A stretch of 64,000 nucleotides of DNA from an uncultured Clostridiaceae bacterium (GCA_948356915.1 CAOJCG010000002.1:1-64000), one strand, 5' to 3'. Shown: positions 46,913-59,163, counted from the first letter of the stretch. Numbers and translations are program-made. The notes: generated from the letters alone by a model not told the origin.

Positions 46913-47842
46913 CTAATTATCATTTATATTTTCTAATTCTTCTATAATTTCTTTAAAATACTTTGGTAATGGTGCTTCTAGGTTCATTTCTTTACCTGTT
47001 ATCGGGTGTTTGAATTCTAGTTTTTGTGCATGTAAACATTGACCTTCTACTTTAAATTCATTTTTTCCGTTTGAGTATACCATGTCTCCTATTACTGGGT
47101 AGCCTATTTCTGCCATATGTACTCTTATTTGGTGCGTTCTTCCTGTGTCTATTTTTATTTCTAGTAGAGTGTATGAGCCATTATTTGTAGTGTATCTTCC
47201 TAGTACTTTAAAGTGTGTTATTGCTTCTTTTCCGTTTTTGGTTACTGCCATTTTCTTTCTGTCTTTCGTGCTTCTTCCTATTGGCATTTTTATTGTTGCT
47301 TCATTTTCTGGAACTACACCTCTTACTAGTGCTATATATGTTTTCTTTACTTCTCTGTTTTTTATTTGATCACTCATTTTTATATGTGCTATATCATTTT
47401 TTGCAACTATTAATAAGCCTGAAGTATCTTTATCTAATCTGTGCACTATTCCTGGTCTTATTTCTCCACCTATTCCTGAAAGACTCTCTTTGCATATTGC
47501 CATTATTGCATTTACTAATGTCCCATCTGGGTTTCCATTTGCTGGGTGAACTACTAGCCCCTTTGGTTTATTTACTACTATAATATCATTATCTTCATAT
47601 ATTATATCTATTGGTATTTCTTGGGCTTTTAATTCTATTTCTTTTGGCTTTTCTATTTCTATTTCAATTTTATCATTTAGTGAAGGCTTATAAGATGCCT
47701 TTTGAACTTTTCCATTTACTAAAATTTTGCCTTCTTCTAGCAATCTCTTTACAGTCATTCTAGATATTTCTGAAAAGTTAGAACTTATATATGCATCTAA
47801 ACGCATTCCCTCATTTCTTTCTACAATTAATGTTTTTTTCAT
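46913..47842 (-). CDS. rluD: RluD-family pseudouridine synthase
   Basis: GIVHRLDKDTSGLLIVAKND; GRTHQIRVHMAEIGYPVIGD. Confidence 0.95.
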   Translation of the reverse strand: MKKTLIVERNEGMRLDAYISSNFSEISRMTVKRLLEEGKILVNGKVQKASYKPSLNDKIEIEIEKPKEIELKAQEIPIDIIYEDNDIIVVNKPKGLVVHPANGNPDGTLVNAIMAICKESLSGIGGEIRPGIVHRLDKDTSGLLIVAKNDIAHIKMSDQIKNREVKKTYIALVRGVVPENEATIKMPIGRSTKDRKKMAVTKNGKEAITHFKVLGRYTTNNGSYTLLEIKIDTGRTHQIRVHMAEIGYPVIGDMVYSNGKNEFKVEGQCLHAQKLEFKHPITGKEMNLEAPLPKYFKEIIEELENINDN

Positions 47843-47927
47843 TTACTGCTCCTTTAAAATTTCTTGTATCATTTTTTATCATATTTTTATCGTTTTTATC
47901 ATACTACAGAATAGTAGTATCTACAAT

Positions 47928-48118
47928 ATATAGAGTAGCGCGAAGAAGGTTTAATTTATTTTTTTTAAATTCTATATTCCGCCCAAGGCAGCTGGGACTG
48001 CTTACTCTAAGTTAAATATGGAGTATAACGGAATATTTTACTTAGAGTTGAGTTAAGAGGCTAGGAATTAAATTTTAAAAAAATAAATTAAACCTCCTGG
48101 GAGCGGACTATTTAACAC
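47928..48118. other. structured intergenic element, copy 2 (18-bp perfect stem)
   Basis: ggtttaatttattttttt (47949-47966) complements aaaaaaataaattaaacc (48077-48094); flanks gagtagcgcgaag and ctgggagcggactatttaacactc. Confidence 0.6.
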
Positions 48119-48126
48119 TCTAAATT

Positions 48127-49851
48127 TTATTTGCTTCTTTCATAAATCACAAAATTATCATCTGAATACAACTCTTTATAATCTGAGTTTCTTGATAAGA
48201 ACATATTTAATTTTGCTTTTTTTACAACTATTACATGTGTAATATCATATTCCTCAAATTTTGTTTCATAATATGTCCCTATTGATGATATATTAATATA
48301 ATCGGAGAAGATATCTCTTCCTTCGTACTTTCCTTCTTCATTTTTAGTTCCATTAAATTCTGGAGCATATAAATCTGCTCTTGAGTCTATAAATACTGGT
48401 ATTCCTCTAAATAACAAATAACTTCCGTAATTGTATTCATTATATAGCCTTATATTTTCTACATCTAAATTTTCTAACATCCATGTTGATGCTTCTATTG
48501 GGTAGCTTGATGAATTTATATATTGATTATTTATTTTTGGTTTATAAATTGCAAATGCTACTAATACTACTATTGCTATTGTACATGCCTTTCCTATTAT
48601 TGTAGTCATAAAGCTAACAAATTTCTTACAGCCCTCTGCATCATATTTTTCTACTAAATATGTTAATAATTTTGAGAATATAAAGCCTCCTATTAGTATT
48701 AATAATGACACTTGCCTTCTTGACATGAATGATAAATATGTTAGACCTGTTATCATGAATAAGTCTCTTAGTTTTATTTTTGTATCTGTAAATATTAGCA
48801 TAAATAATAGTAATGCTAATACTACCATTGTTTCTTTATTATTATATAAAGTTAATGGTAAATGTTCACTTATACTTGCGGTTGTGTTTCCTTGCATTGT
48901 CTTTCCTAAATATGTATATGGTGTACTTCCTAATGGTGTTAATAGTCCTGAAAATGCACATATTATCATAACTAGTACAAGCCATAATGTTGCATTTTCT
49001 TTTCTTACTTTTATTTTATATGGCTTATCACGTAATTGTTTTGACTTTTTCTTTACATCTTCAAATTTTGCTTGTTCTATTATTAGACTTTCTTTTGCCT
49101 TTTCTATTTTTTGTTTTAGTACTTCTTGTTTTAGTTCATCTTTTTGTTTAGATAATTTCTTTTCTAAACTTTTTACTATGTCTTTTTTGTTAAATACTTT
49201 TATCCTTTGTATTATATTTTTTTCTGCAACCCAAGCAATTATATATTCTGCTATGTATGGTAAAAATAATACAAAGAAGAATGGCCATACTGCTACATGT
49301 ACATTTGCAATAGCTATTGAAATTAATATTATTCCTAGTAAATACCACTTTTTCTTACTTTCTAAGAAATTCTCTATAAATAAAATTGTTAGAGCAAATA
49401 GTATAAATGTTACTAATTGTGCTCTTGCTGCAATAAAGTCTTTTAGTAAATATATAGAAAACATGGTTATAAAGAAGGATACTAGTTTATTTTTTGTCAG
49501 TTTGTTATTTATAAAATAAATTAATATTCCTAATATACAAGTAAGTATTATTGTAGATAAGTATATAAATAACATTCCTCCCTCTGGAAGTGAAGTTAAT
49601 TCTCCTAAATGGTATATTAAATATATTCCTGTATCATAAGCCCAATGTGGGTATGTATAGGGTAATTCTTCATGCCATGAGAAATGATCCTTCATGTCTA
49701 TTCCATTATTTAGTATTAATTCCCCTATTCTTATTGTATAGAATGTATCATTTTGCAAAGTTTTTGGACATATTGCAAAACACAGTATAATTATTGCAAT
49801 AATTGCTAATATATTAAATTTTATATTGATTTTCTTTTTTCCTGTATTCAT
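48127..49851 (-). CDS. multi-pass membrane protein, glycosyltransferase-like hypothetical
   Basis: Long hydrophobic ORF with many TM segments. Confidence 0.6.
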   Translation of the reverse strand: MNTGKKKINIKFNILAIIAIIILCFAICPKTLQNDTFYTIRIGELILNNGIDMKDHFSWHEELPYTYPHWAYDTGIYLIYHLGELTSLPEGGMLFIYLSTIILTCILGILIYFINNKLTKNKLVSFFITMFSIYLLKDFIAARAQLVTFILFALTILFIENFLESKKKWYLLGIILISIAIANVHVAVWPFFFVLFLPYIAEYIIAWVAEKNIIQRIKVFNKKDIVKSLEKKLSKQKDELKQEVLKQKIEKAKESLIIEQAKFEDVKKKSKQLRDKPYKIKVRKENATLWLVLVMIICAFSGLLTPLGSTPYTYLGKTMQGNTTASISEHLPLTLYNNKETMVVLALLLFMLIFTDTKIKLRDLFMITGLTYLSFMSRRQVSLLILIGGFIFSKLLTYLVEKYDAEGCKKFVSFMTTIIGKACTIAIVVLVAFAIYKPKINNQYINSSSYPIEASTWMLENLDVENIRLYNEYNYGSYLLFRGIPVFIDSRADLYAPEFNGTKNEEGKYEGRDIFSDYINISSIGTYYETKFEEYDITHVIVVKKAKLNMFLSRNSDYKELYSDDNFVIYERSK

Positions 49852-49930
49852 ATTTTTTACCTCTTCAATTTTTATTATGCTTGTATTATATAATAAACAC
49901 CTTACTTAAAGCAAGGTGTTTATTGTAATT

Positions 49931-50266
49931 TTAATACCAATATGCAAGTTTTAAAAATGAGTTTACTAATTTTGTTTGTTCCTCCAATTCTTCTACATTT
50001 GATATATTATATTTCTTCTTTTTTATATTTCTAGAACTTAAAGTCCATAAAAATGCTTTTAGCTTTGGAAATCTTTCTACATTTTCTTCCATAAAATAAA
50101 TTAAGTCACATAGCTTTTTATATATATCACTTTGTTTTTTCTCTTCTTTTTTGTATTTATCTATGTTAGTTATTAGTTCTAATGGCTCTGCCATTTTTAG
50201 TCTGTAATTATTATCTTTAAATGAATTAACAAAATTGTTATAGCTTTCACAAAATATTCTATACAT
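49931..50266 (-). CDS. hypothetical protein
   Basis: Intact 111-aa ORF. Confidence 0.45.
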   Translation of the reverse strand: MYRIFCESYNNFVNSFKDNNYRLKMAEPLELITNIDKYKKEEKKQSDIYKKLCDLIYFMEENVERFPKLKAFLWTLSSRNIKKKKYNISNVEELEEQTKLVNSFLKLAYWY

Positions 50267-50964
50267 TATATTTCTCCCTAAATATTTCTAATTTTCTTAT
50301 AAACTCTGATTTTTTACTTTCAAACAAATCTTTTCTATTTTTTTGTTACTTCTTCCATTTCATGAAGAACTCCTATTAAATTATCTCTAATCATAAATTT
50401 CTCCTTTTATATATGTATTTTACACTGTTTTTATTAATTTATCAATATTTTTTCCAATATTTTAGAGGTCTCAGCTGAGACCTCTATTAATTTCAATTTT
50501 CTTACTTCTTTCCATTATTTTTATCTAATTCCTTCATAGTATAAATTCCTAAAGCTACTCCTGCTACAATCCATATTGCAAATATCTTTAAAAGCACCAT
50601 ATTGTATTCTCCTTTTGTAATCTTTTTATAAGTTTCATTTATATGGTAATATGCATTTGTCAAATTTAAGTATATTTACTTCTACTATTTCTTTATTCTT
50701 TAATTTCAATATTCCATATACATCAATAAATATAACAGCTAATATAGCAAATATACTTAATAAAAGAATTATTGATAGTGATAACAATGTTGTCATATTG
50801 TACCTCCCAAAATAGTTATTTTTTAGGTTACATATATTTTTTTCAATATATACTTTATCATAATTTCTTATAAAAATCAATGAAATTTGGTAATTTCTTC
50901 GAAGTGCGGGTCGCCGTGGGCTGCCACCCCTACGTCAATTATATTATAGTTTTTTGTATATATA

Positions 50965-52844
50965 TTATTTTAATATTCTTACACTGTTTAATACTGTTAG
51001 TAAACTAACTCCTGTATCCGCTACTATTGCTAACCATATTGGTGCTATACCGAATAACTCCTAGTGTTAGAACAATAGCTTTTACTATTAGTGAAAATGC
51101 TATGTTGAATTTTATTATTTTCATACTTTTCTTTGCTATTTTTATTATATTTGGCAGGCTTCCTATATTGTTTGATATTAGGAGTGCATCTGCACTGCTT
51201 TCTGCTATTTCTGAGGCATCTCCCATGGCTATTCCGAAGTCTGATTCTGCTAAAACTGGGCTATCGTTTATTCCGTCTCCTATAAATATTACTTTTCCGT
51301 TTTCTTTTAGCTCTTTTACTTTTTCTAGCTTCTGTCTTGGAAGTAAACTTGCAAACACTTTATTTATTCCTACTTTATTTGCTATTTTTTTAGCACTTTC
51401 TTCGTTATCTCCTGTAAGCATTACTGTTTGATTAATTCCTACTTTGCTTAATTTTTCCGATATTTCAAAACTACTTTCTCTTATTTCTTCTTTAAAAGTT
51501 ATGCTAGCTTCTACTTTTCCATCTACTATTAAATAGCTTGCATTTTTATTTATTTGTTCTTTTATATTGTTTTTTTCTAATAACTTTGAATTTCCAAATA
51601 GTACTTCTTTTCCTTCTATTTTTCCTTTAACACCATATCCTGCAATTTCTTCATATTCATCTACCATTGTTTCTAGTTTTAATTCATCTTTTTCCACTTT
51701 TTGTTTAATTGCTGTGGATATTGGATGGTTTGAATTTTTCTCGATAGCGTGCATATATTCTAAAGCTTCTATTTCTTTCATATTTCCTACTAAATTTAAT
51801 TCATCTATTTGCATTTTTCCTGTTGTTATTGTTCCTGTTTTATCAAACGCTACATATTTTGCCTTTGACAAATTTTCAATATGTTTGCTTCCTTTTATTA
51901 TCATTCCTTTTTTTGATACTTTTCCTATACATGAAAAGAACGCTAAAGGTACTGATATTACTATACTACATGGGCATGATGCAACCAAGAATACTAGTGA
52001 CCTCATTATCCAAGTTTTAAATTCTTGTTTTAATATTAGTGGCATACATACTGCTATAATTATTGCTAGAGTAATTACAATTGGTGTATATATTTTTGAA
52101 AATTTTGTTATAAAATTTTCAGTCTTTCCTTTGTTGTTTGTTGCTTCATATACTAAGTCTACTATTTGAGATGCAGTTGAATTTTTGTAGTCTTTCTGTA
52201 CTTCGCATATCAAACTTCCGGTTTAAGTTTATGCTTCCAGATAGTATTTCTTCATTTTCTTTTACATTTGCTGGCATACTTTCACCTGTTAGACTTGACA
52301 TATCAAGGTTTGCTGTTCCTTTTAAAATTTTACAGTCAAGTGGAACCATTTCTCCTGGTTTTATCATTATTTTTTCGCCTATTTTTACCTCTTCTACATT
52401 TACAATCTTTATATTTTCTTTTTCATCTATTATATTAGCTGTTTTTGCTTTTATTTCAACTATACTTTTTATATTTCTATTCGAATTTTCTACTGCCTTT
52501 TCTTCTAAAAATTCACCTAACCTAAATAATAATACAACCATACAACTTTCTGGAAATTCGCCTAAGCAAAATGCTGCAATTACTGCAATTGTCATTAGCG
52601 TATCTTCTTCAAAATTTAACTTAAATATGTTTTTTATTCCTTCTATTATTAGTTCATAACCTGATAATATTATTACTAGTAAATATCCCACAATTTTATA
52701 ATTTTCTAGTATGGGTAAGAATGTTAGTATAAATATTATAATTGAAGCTATATATAAAATTATATCCTTTTTATTTGATTTTTCCTTTGTTTCGTTTCCA
52801 TGTGTATGGTAGTGGTTACAAGACTTACAAGTGTCATTGCTCAT
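50965..52844 (-). CDS. cadA: heavy-metal-translocating P1B-type ATPase (CadA/ZntA type), with two +1 frameshift sites at in-frame CGG (52218-52220, 51050-51052)
   Basis: SCPCSIVISVP, FDKTGTITTGKM, GDGINDSPVLAESDFGIAMG; joins restore SGSINLNGSLICEVQKDYKNSTASQIVDLV and GVIGIAPIWLAIVADTGVSLLTVLNSVRIL. Confidence 0.93.
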
Positions 52845-53039
52845 TTTTATTACCTCCCTTTTAATTTTAATAATGAATAAAGAATATTGAATAGTGAAGA
52901 ATGAATAATTTTCTATTAGTTATTTAAAAGCATATTCCAACATTCATTATTAAAATTAATTATTCATTAAATTTTTCTAAACACCGTAGTGTCATGCCTT
53001 ATAGTTATTCCTACAAACGGTGCCCCTACGTTTTTTATA

Positions 53040-53405
53040 TTATTTTTTTTCTTCTCTTATGTGCTCTAATGCCATTGTTATTATTTTTTCTATATGTTCA
53101 TCTTGCAAGCTATAATATACCTGCTTTCCTTCTTTTCTGTATTTTACTAATTTTGATGTTCTAAGCAGTTGTAATTGGTGTGATACATTTGATTGTGTAA
53201 GTCCTAAAAGTTCGCATAAATCACATACACATAACTCGTTATTTAATATACTACATATTATTTTTAGCCTAGAACTATCTGCAAATAATTTAAATATATC
53301 TGCCATCTCTATTATTTCATCAAAAGAAGGCTCCTTACTTTTTACTTCTTTTATTTTATTATAATGTGGACATTTTTCGTTACATATTAAATCTTTTTCT
53401 TCCAT
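53040..53405 (-). CDS. ArsR/CadC-family metalloregulator
   Basis: ELCVCDLCELLGLTQSNVSHQLQLLRTSKLVKYRKEGKQVYYSL; upstream of the ATPase. Confidence 0.94.
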   Translation of the reverse strand: MEEKDLICNEKCPHYNKIKEVKSKEPSFDEIIEMADIFKLFADSSRLKIICSILNNELCVCDLCELLGLTQSNVSHQLQLLRTSKLVKYRKEGKQVYYSLQDEHIEKIITMALEHIREEKK

Positions 53406-53547
53406 TTGTCAGCTCCTTTTATTAATTATATATGAATATATGAATATTTATTCATATATTAACTCTAAAAAAATCATTTGTCAATAGATAAATAAAAAAA
53501 GAAAGGAAAATTTTTGACGCGTCCCAAATCTTTCCTTTCTTTTTAAT

Positions 53548-54432
53548 TTATCCATTTATTTGTTTTGCAACTTCTTCAGCGAAGTTTTCTTCTTTTTTCT
53601 CTAATCCTTCACCTTTTTCAAGTCTTGCAAATCTTACTATTTTAGCACCTTTTCCCTCTACCATTTTTCCTACTTTTTCATCTGGATTTTTTACAAATGC
53701 TTGCTCTATTAAGCATATTTCTCCATAGAATTTTCCTATTCTTCCTTGTACCATTTTTTCTGCTATTTCTGCTGGTTTTCCTTCATTCATAGCTTGTGCT
53801 TTTAGTATTTCCATTTCTTTTTCTACTCTTTCTTGTGGTACAGCTTCTCTATTTAGGTATTCTGGTTTAGCTGCTGCTATTTGCATACATATGTCTTTTG
53901 CTAATTCTTCTGATGCGTTTTCCATTTCTACTAAAACAGCTATCTTTCCATCTCCATGGATATATTTTGCAACTGTTCCATTTGTTGATTCAAATCTTTC
54001 GAATCTTCTTATTGACATATTTTCACCAATTGTTGCTATTTTGTTTGTTAATACTTCATTAACTGTTTTTCCTGTCTCTTGAATTGATTCTTGTGCTAAT
54101 AATTCCTCTACAGTTGCTGGATTTTTTTCAGCTACTTGTTTTGCTACATCTGCAACAAAACTTCTAAATTCTTCATTTTTTGCAACGAAATCTGTTTCAG
54201 CATTTACTTCTACTACTGCTCCTACTTTTCCATCTTCTGAAACATATGCTGCTGCTAGTCCTTCTGCTGCTATTCTTCCAGATTTTTTAGCTGCTTTTGA
54301 AAGTCCTCTTTCACGTAATAGTTCTATTGCTTTTTCTTCGTCCCCATTAGTTTCTGTTAGAACTTTTTTGCAGTCCATCATTCCTGCACCTGTTCTTTCT
54401 CTTAAATCTTTTACTTGATTTGCTGTAATCAT
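53548..54432 (-). CDS. tsf: elongation factor Ts
   Basis: VKDLRERTGAGMMDCKKVL; AEGLAAAYV; VVEVNAETDFVAKN. Confidence 0.97.
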   Translation of the reverse strand: MITANQVKDLRERTGAGMMDCKKVLTETNGDEEKAIELLRERGLSKAAKKSGRIAAEGLAAAYVSEDGKVGAVVEVNAETDFVAKNEEFRSFVADVAKQVAEKNPATVEELLAQESIQETGKTVNEVLTNKIATIGENMSIRRFERFESTNGTVAKYIHGDGKIAVLVEMENASEELAKDICMQIAAAKPEYLNREAVPQERVEKEMEILKAQAMNEGKPAEIAEKMVQGRIGKFYGEICLIEQAFVKNPDEKVGKMVEGKGAKIVRFARLEKGEGLEKKEENFAEEVAKQING

Positions 54433-54728
54433 TCCTTTATTCCTCCTTTTAATTTTAATAACGAATACTAAATAGTAAATAATGTATGATGAGCAATTCC
54501 TTCTTATTAACTATTTTACAACTGTATTCTACCATTCATTATTAAAATTAATTATTCATTATTAATTATTCACTATTAATTATTCATTAAATTTTCAATA
54601 AAGGTACAGTGGTGTCATGTCCTAAGATACATTTCCACAAATGGTACCCCTACATTTAAAACCAATTTTTTGTATTGTAAAAAGGATAGAGCAGATAAAG
54701 GCTCTACCCTTTTTATTTTTTATATTTA

Positions 54729-55499
54729 TTATTCAGCTTCATTTGCTACTACTTCTTCCATGCTTTCTGGTTCTTCGTTTGCTACTTGTTCTTCTTCACT
54801 TGCCATTTCCATTGATTCACCTTGTCTACCTTCTATAATAGCGTTTGCCATTGCATCAGATATTAATTTTACTGCACGAATTGCATCGTCATTTCCTGGT
54901 ATAACGTAGTCTAAATCTTCTGGGTTACAGTTTGTGTCTATTAAACCTACTACTGGAATTCCTAATTTTTTAGCTTCTAATATTGCTATTCTTTCTTTTT
55001 TAGGATCTACTACAAACATAACTCCTGGAATTTCAGTCATATCTTTAATTCCACCTAAGTTCTTTTCTAGTTTTTCCATTTCTTTTTTAAGTAATATTAC
55101 TTCTTTTTTTGGTAATACGTCGAAAGTTCCGTCTTCCTCCATTCTTTCTAATTCGTTTAATCTTTCAACTCTTTTTCTTATTGTACCAAAGTTTGTTAGC
55201 ATTCCACCTAACCATCTTTGATTTACATAGTACATACCGCTTTTTTCAGCAGCTTCTTTCATGCACTCTTGTGCTTGTTTTTTTGTTCCTACGAAAAGGA
55301 ATGTTTTTCCTTCTTCTGCTTGTTCTCTCATGAAGCTATATGCTTCGTCTAATTTTTTAGATGTTTTTTGTAGATCTATAATGTGAATACCATTTCTTGC
55401 TTGGAATATGTATTCAGCCATTTTAGGATCCCATCTTCTTGTTTGATGTCCAAAGTGAACACCTGCTTCTAGTAATTGTTTCATTGCAACTACTGCCAT
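54729..55499 (-). CDS. rpsB: 30S ribosomal protein S2
   Basis: [37 protein letters not shown]. Confidence 0.97.
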   Translation of the reverse strand: MAVVAMKQLLEAGVHFGHQTRRWDPKMAEYIFQARNGIHIIDLQKTSKKLDEAYSFMREQAEEGKTFLFVGTKKQAQECMKEAAEKSGMYYVNQRWLGGMLTNFGTIRKRVERLNELERMEEDGTFDVLPKKEVILLKKEMEKLEKNLGGIKDMTEIPGVMFVVDPKKERIAILEAKKLGIPVVGLIDTNCNPEDLDYVIPGNDDAIRAVKLISDAMANAIIEGRQGESMEMASEEEQVANEEPESMEEVVANEAE

Positions 55500-55671
55500 T
55501 TTCTATTCCTCCTTTTTGTTTTACCTCCACTTTAACTTAAGCATTTAAAAAGACTTGCCCTTATTTAGTACAAGCACACTTTTTAAACTCATTAAAATGT
55601 GTGTATTTTTTTAACGTTTATTATGATACCATAAAAAGCTTGCAAATGCAAGCCTTTTAGTAAAAAATTTA

Positions 55672-56337
55672 TTATTTTGTTACATACATTTCTATATATT
55701 TTCTGAAAAATTCCATATCTCTTGATTTTTCTGGATGCCATTGAACTCCTACTATATTTTTGTATTCTATTGCTTCTACTATTCCGTCTTTACTAGTTGC
55801 TACAACTTTAAAGTTTTCTGCTACTTTATTTATTGCTTGATGGTGGAAAGAGTTTACTGCTATTTGATTTGTGTTGTAAATTTTTTCTAAAAATGAACCT
55901 TTCTCTATATTTATTGGATGAATTGTTGTTTCTTCTTTACTCGTGTGATTTTCGATATCTTGATATAAGCTTCCTCCAAAGCATACATTTATAACTTGCA
56001 CACCTGCACAAATTCCTAAAATTGGCTTGTTAACTTTATGAAATGAATTTATGAGCATTAAGTCTAACTTATCTTCACCATCATAATCACTTGATAAATT
56101 TGTTTCCTTTATTGCTTCTTCTCCATAGTATTTAGGGTTAATATCTATTGCCCTACCTGTTACTATTAATCCATCACATATGTCAGTTACTTTTTCTATC
56201 CCTGTTGTTGATGAAACTGGAAATAGTATTATTCCTAATTGTTCAAATATATCTTTATAATCCTTGCTTAAATAAAAATTTTCTTTAAAGTGTTTATCTT
56301 TTATTTGTTCATACCTTTGTGTTATTGCTAATATCAT
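55672..56337 (-). CDS. gamma-glutamyl-gamma-aminobutyrate hydrolase family (peptidase C26)
   Basis: PILGICAGVQVINVCFGGSLYQD; GVQWHPEKS. Confidence 0.9.
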   Translation of the reverse strand: MILAITQRYEQIKDKHFKENFYLSKDYKDIFEQLGIILFPVSSTTGIEKVTDICDGLIVTGRAIDINPKYYGEEAIKETNLSSDYDGEDKLDLMLINSFHKVNKPILGICAGVQVINVCFGGSLYQDIENHTSKEETTIHPINIEKGSFLEKIYNTNQIAVNSFHHQAINKVAENFKVVATSKDGIVEAIEYKNIVGVQWHPEKSRDMEFFRKYIEMYVTK

Positions 56338-56414
56338 ATTTATTTTCTCCAATTCTTTTTTATAAGCATTGCTTTCATTTGATAAAAATTCTAAATTTTC
56401 TACTTTTTCTTTGT

Positions 56415-57258
56415 TTACAAATTTTCTATCTCTTCTTTTGTTAATTTTGTTATTTCTGCTATTGTTTCAATTGGTATATGTTTTTCTTTCATTTTCTTCG
56501 CTACTTCTTTATTATTTTTCTCTATTCCTTCTCTCAATCCATCTTCCCTAGCATGTCTTAAACCATTTTTTTCATCTCTTATAGCCTTTTCTCTTAATTC
56601 CGCTACTCTCCTAAGTTCTGCATCTTTACTCATTTCTTCTAATTCATTCATTGCTTCTTTAATTTCATTATTTTCTTTCATTATATTGGCTACCTCCTTT
56701 TCGTTAGGATTATTTAAAAATAACATCCATTGTGCTAACTTATTACTTGCATCTTTTTCTATTATTCTCTTTGCTTTTGGTAGTTCTATTATATATAATT
56801 CAAATACGTCTGTCAACTCTATTTCTTCTCCTTTACTTACTTCCCTTATCTTCCACATTGTACTTAAATCTTCTATTTTTATTGTCTTATCAAATTCATA
56901 ATCTATTATTATAATTCCTATTACTTTATTTATTTTTCCATAGTCATCTCCTTTTATTAGTTGACTACTATATATTCTACTCCAATAATATAAAAATCTC
57001 TCCGCTGTATCTTTATTATCTGCTAGCTGTATTTCTACATTACATATTGTTCCATCATCTAATGTTGCTCTTAAATCTAGTATTCCTAGTTTTTCTTCTG
57101 GATACCTTCCTAATATATGTCTGTCATTATTTAAATCTATTTTATTTATTTTTTCTTTTGTTACTGCTGAAATAATTGCTTTTGTTATATTTTCATTTCC
57201 TACTCTAAATAAAGAATGAAATACTACATCTATTTTTGGTTTTAATAATTCTTTGTTT
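56415..57258 (-). pseudogene. Rpn/PD-(D/E)XK nuclease-family transposase-like protein with an early in-frame TAA
   Basis: Conceptual MQ*NKELLKPKIDVVFHSLFRVGNENITKAIISAVTKEKI...LDLRATLDDGTICNVEIQLADNKDTAERFLYYWSRIYSSQL... Confidence 0.7.
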
Positions 57259-57571
57259 TATTGCATACAAGTTTCTCCTTTTATACTATATTTTCTATGT
57301 AGCTTATTAGTCCTTTTATATTTGAAGCAATTCTCCCTTCTTTTTTATTAATATTTTGCCTTTTATTTTGATTTTATTTAAGAATAAATTAATTTGATTC
57401 TTATGGCATAACATGTAGTTATCCCATTGCAGTTCTAATTATAATTTTCTTTTTAAATTATTTGAAATAAACTTTAAAAGCACTAATGTGCTAAATAGAA
57501 TACTCTATTTATATCACATTTAGTGCTTTTTGTAAACATAATTTTTTTTTTAATAAAGTTCGACATTATTT

Positions 57572-58117
57572 TTAGAAATATCTTTTTAATAGTCCTTCAA
57601 ATCCTCTTCCATGTCTTGCTTCGTCTTTGCACATTTCGTGTACTGTATCGTGTATCGCATCATATCCTAGTTCTTTTGCTCTTGTTGCTAGTTCTTTTTT
57701 ACCCATGCATGCTCCACATTCTGCTTCTGCTCTTAACATTACATTTTTCTTTGTGTCTGGGTATACTACTTCTCCTAATAATTCTGCAAATTTTGCTGCA
57801 TGCTCTGCTTCTTCAAATGCATATCTTTTGAAGGCTTCTGCTATTTCTGGATATCCTTCTCTATCTGCTTGACGGCTCATTGCTAAATACATTCCTACTT
57901 CTGTACATTCTCCCATGAAGTTATCTTTTAATCCTTTTACTACCTCTTCATCTAAACCTTGTGCTACTCCTATTACGTGTTCATCTACGTAATTATTTCC
58001 TTGTGCCTCTTCTTTTAATACAAATTTTTCTTTTCCTGCTCCACATTGTGGACATTTTTCAGGTGCTTCCTCCCCAAAGTGAATATAACCACATATTTTA
58101 CATACATATGCTTTCAT
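57572..58117 (-). CDS. rubrerythrin-family protein with N-terminal rubredoxin-like domain
   Basis: [42 protein letters not shown]. Confidence 0.93.
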   Translation of the reverse strand: MKAYVCKICGYIHFGEEAPEKCPQCGAGKEKFVLKEEAQGNNYVDEHVIGVAQGLDEEVVKGLKDNFMGECTEVGMYLAMSRQADREGYPEIAEAFKRYAFEEAEHAAKFAELLGEVVYPDTKKNVMLRAEAECGACMGKKELATRAKELGYDAIHDTVHEMCKDEARHGRGFEGLLKRYF

Positions 58118-58173
58118 AATTTTACCTCCTATATTTTATTTTTTATTTTTCAATAATATGATTTTTTAATCAT

Positions 58174-58569
58174 TTATTGCTTTTTACATTTTTCACATAA
58201 ACCTGATAACATTATTTCTTGTTTATCAAATTCTGCATTAATTGTGTTTACTAGATTTTGTAGTTCATTTTTTATTTTTGTACTTTCTTTTTCTTCTAGT
58301 TTTATATCAAAAATTCTATGACAGTTATTGCATTCAAAATGTATATGATTTTCTTCATTTCCATCATATCTATATACACCATCTTCACATTTTATTTTCC
58401 TTATTTGCCCACAATTACATAGCTCTGATACATTTCTATATATTGTTGCAATTCCTATATTGGGAATTTGTAATTTTAAGTCTTCATATAGCATATCTAC
58501 TGTTGGGTGATCTCTTCTCATTTTTATAGATTCTAAAATTACTTCCCTTTGTCTACTATATTTCTTCAT
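58174..58569 (-). CDS. perR: Fur-family regulator (PerR-like)
   Basis: RQREVILESIKMRRDHPTVDMLYEDL; HIHFECNNCHRIFDI; LCEKCK. Confidence 0.9.
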   Translation of the reverse strand: MKKYSRQREVILESIKMRRDHPTVDMLYEDLKLQIPNIGIATIYRNVSELCNCGQIRKIKCEDGVYRYDGNEENHIHFECNNCHRIFDIKLEEKESTKIKNELQNLVNTINAEFDKQEIMLSGLCEKCKKQ

Positions 58570-58587
58570 AACTATCACCTTTATTTT

Positions 58588-58608
58588 GATAATGATTATC
58601 ATTATTAT
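58588..58608. promoter_or_regulatory. Fur/PerR-box-like palindrome
   Basis: gataatgattatcattattat just upstream of the Fur-family regulator. Confidence 0.75.
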
Positions 58609-58894
58609 ATTCTTTTTTTTTAAATTGTCAAGTGGTCTTTTAGTTTATTTTTATTATTTTAATTAAAATTTTCTATAATCAAGAAATATTTATACTATAG
58701 GATTTATAGTTAAGAAAATAAATTTACTCTAGGAATGCTACCCAAAAGTGACGTTATACCCCAAAAGTGACAGATACCCCAATTGGAAACGTCCCCAATT
58801 GGAATGGGCACAAAAAAATACTTGCTCTTTCCTATTCTTTATGATAGAATAAAGTCGAAATATGATAAATTCTATTTTCAAGGAGGATATAATT

Positions 58895-59119
58895 ATGGAA
58901 TTAAATAAATGTAGCCGTTGTGGTGCTTTTTATACTACTTCAAACAATGTGTGCCCAAATTGCGTTCCTAAAGATAATTGTGACCAATTAAACTTAAAAA
59001 ACTTTTTAGATGAAAATGAAATGCCTGCATCAATAGAAGCTTTATCTGCTGATACTGGTATTTCTGTTAAGAACTTAAATAGGTATTTGACTGATGGCAA
59101 TATAAATATTTCTTTATAA
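58895..59119 (+). CDS. YvyF-like (flagellar operon protein family) zinc-ribbon protein
   Basis: MELNKCSRCGAFYTTSNNVCPNCVP; EMPASIEALSADTGISVKNLNRYL. Confidence 0.6.
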   Translation: MELNKCSRCGAFYTTSNNVCPNCVPKDNCDQLNLKNFLDENEMPASIEALSADTGISVKNLNRYLTDGNINISL

Positions 59120-59163
59120 AATTCAAAAGCTCACTTTCAACGCAAGTGAGTTTTTGTCATTTT

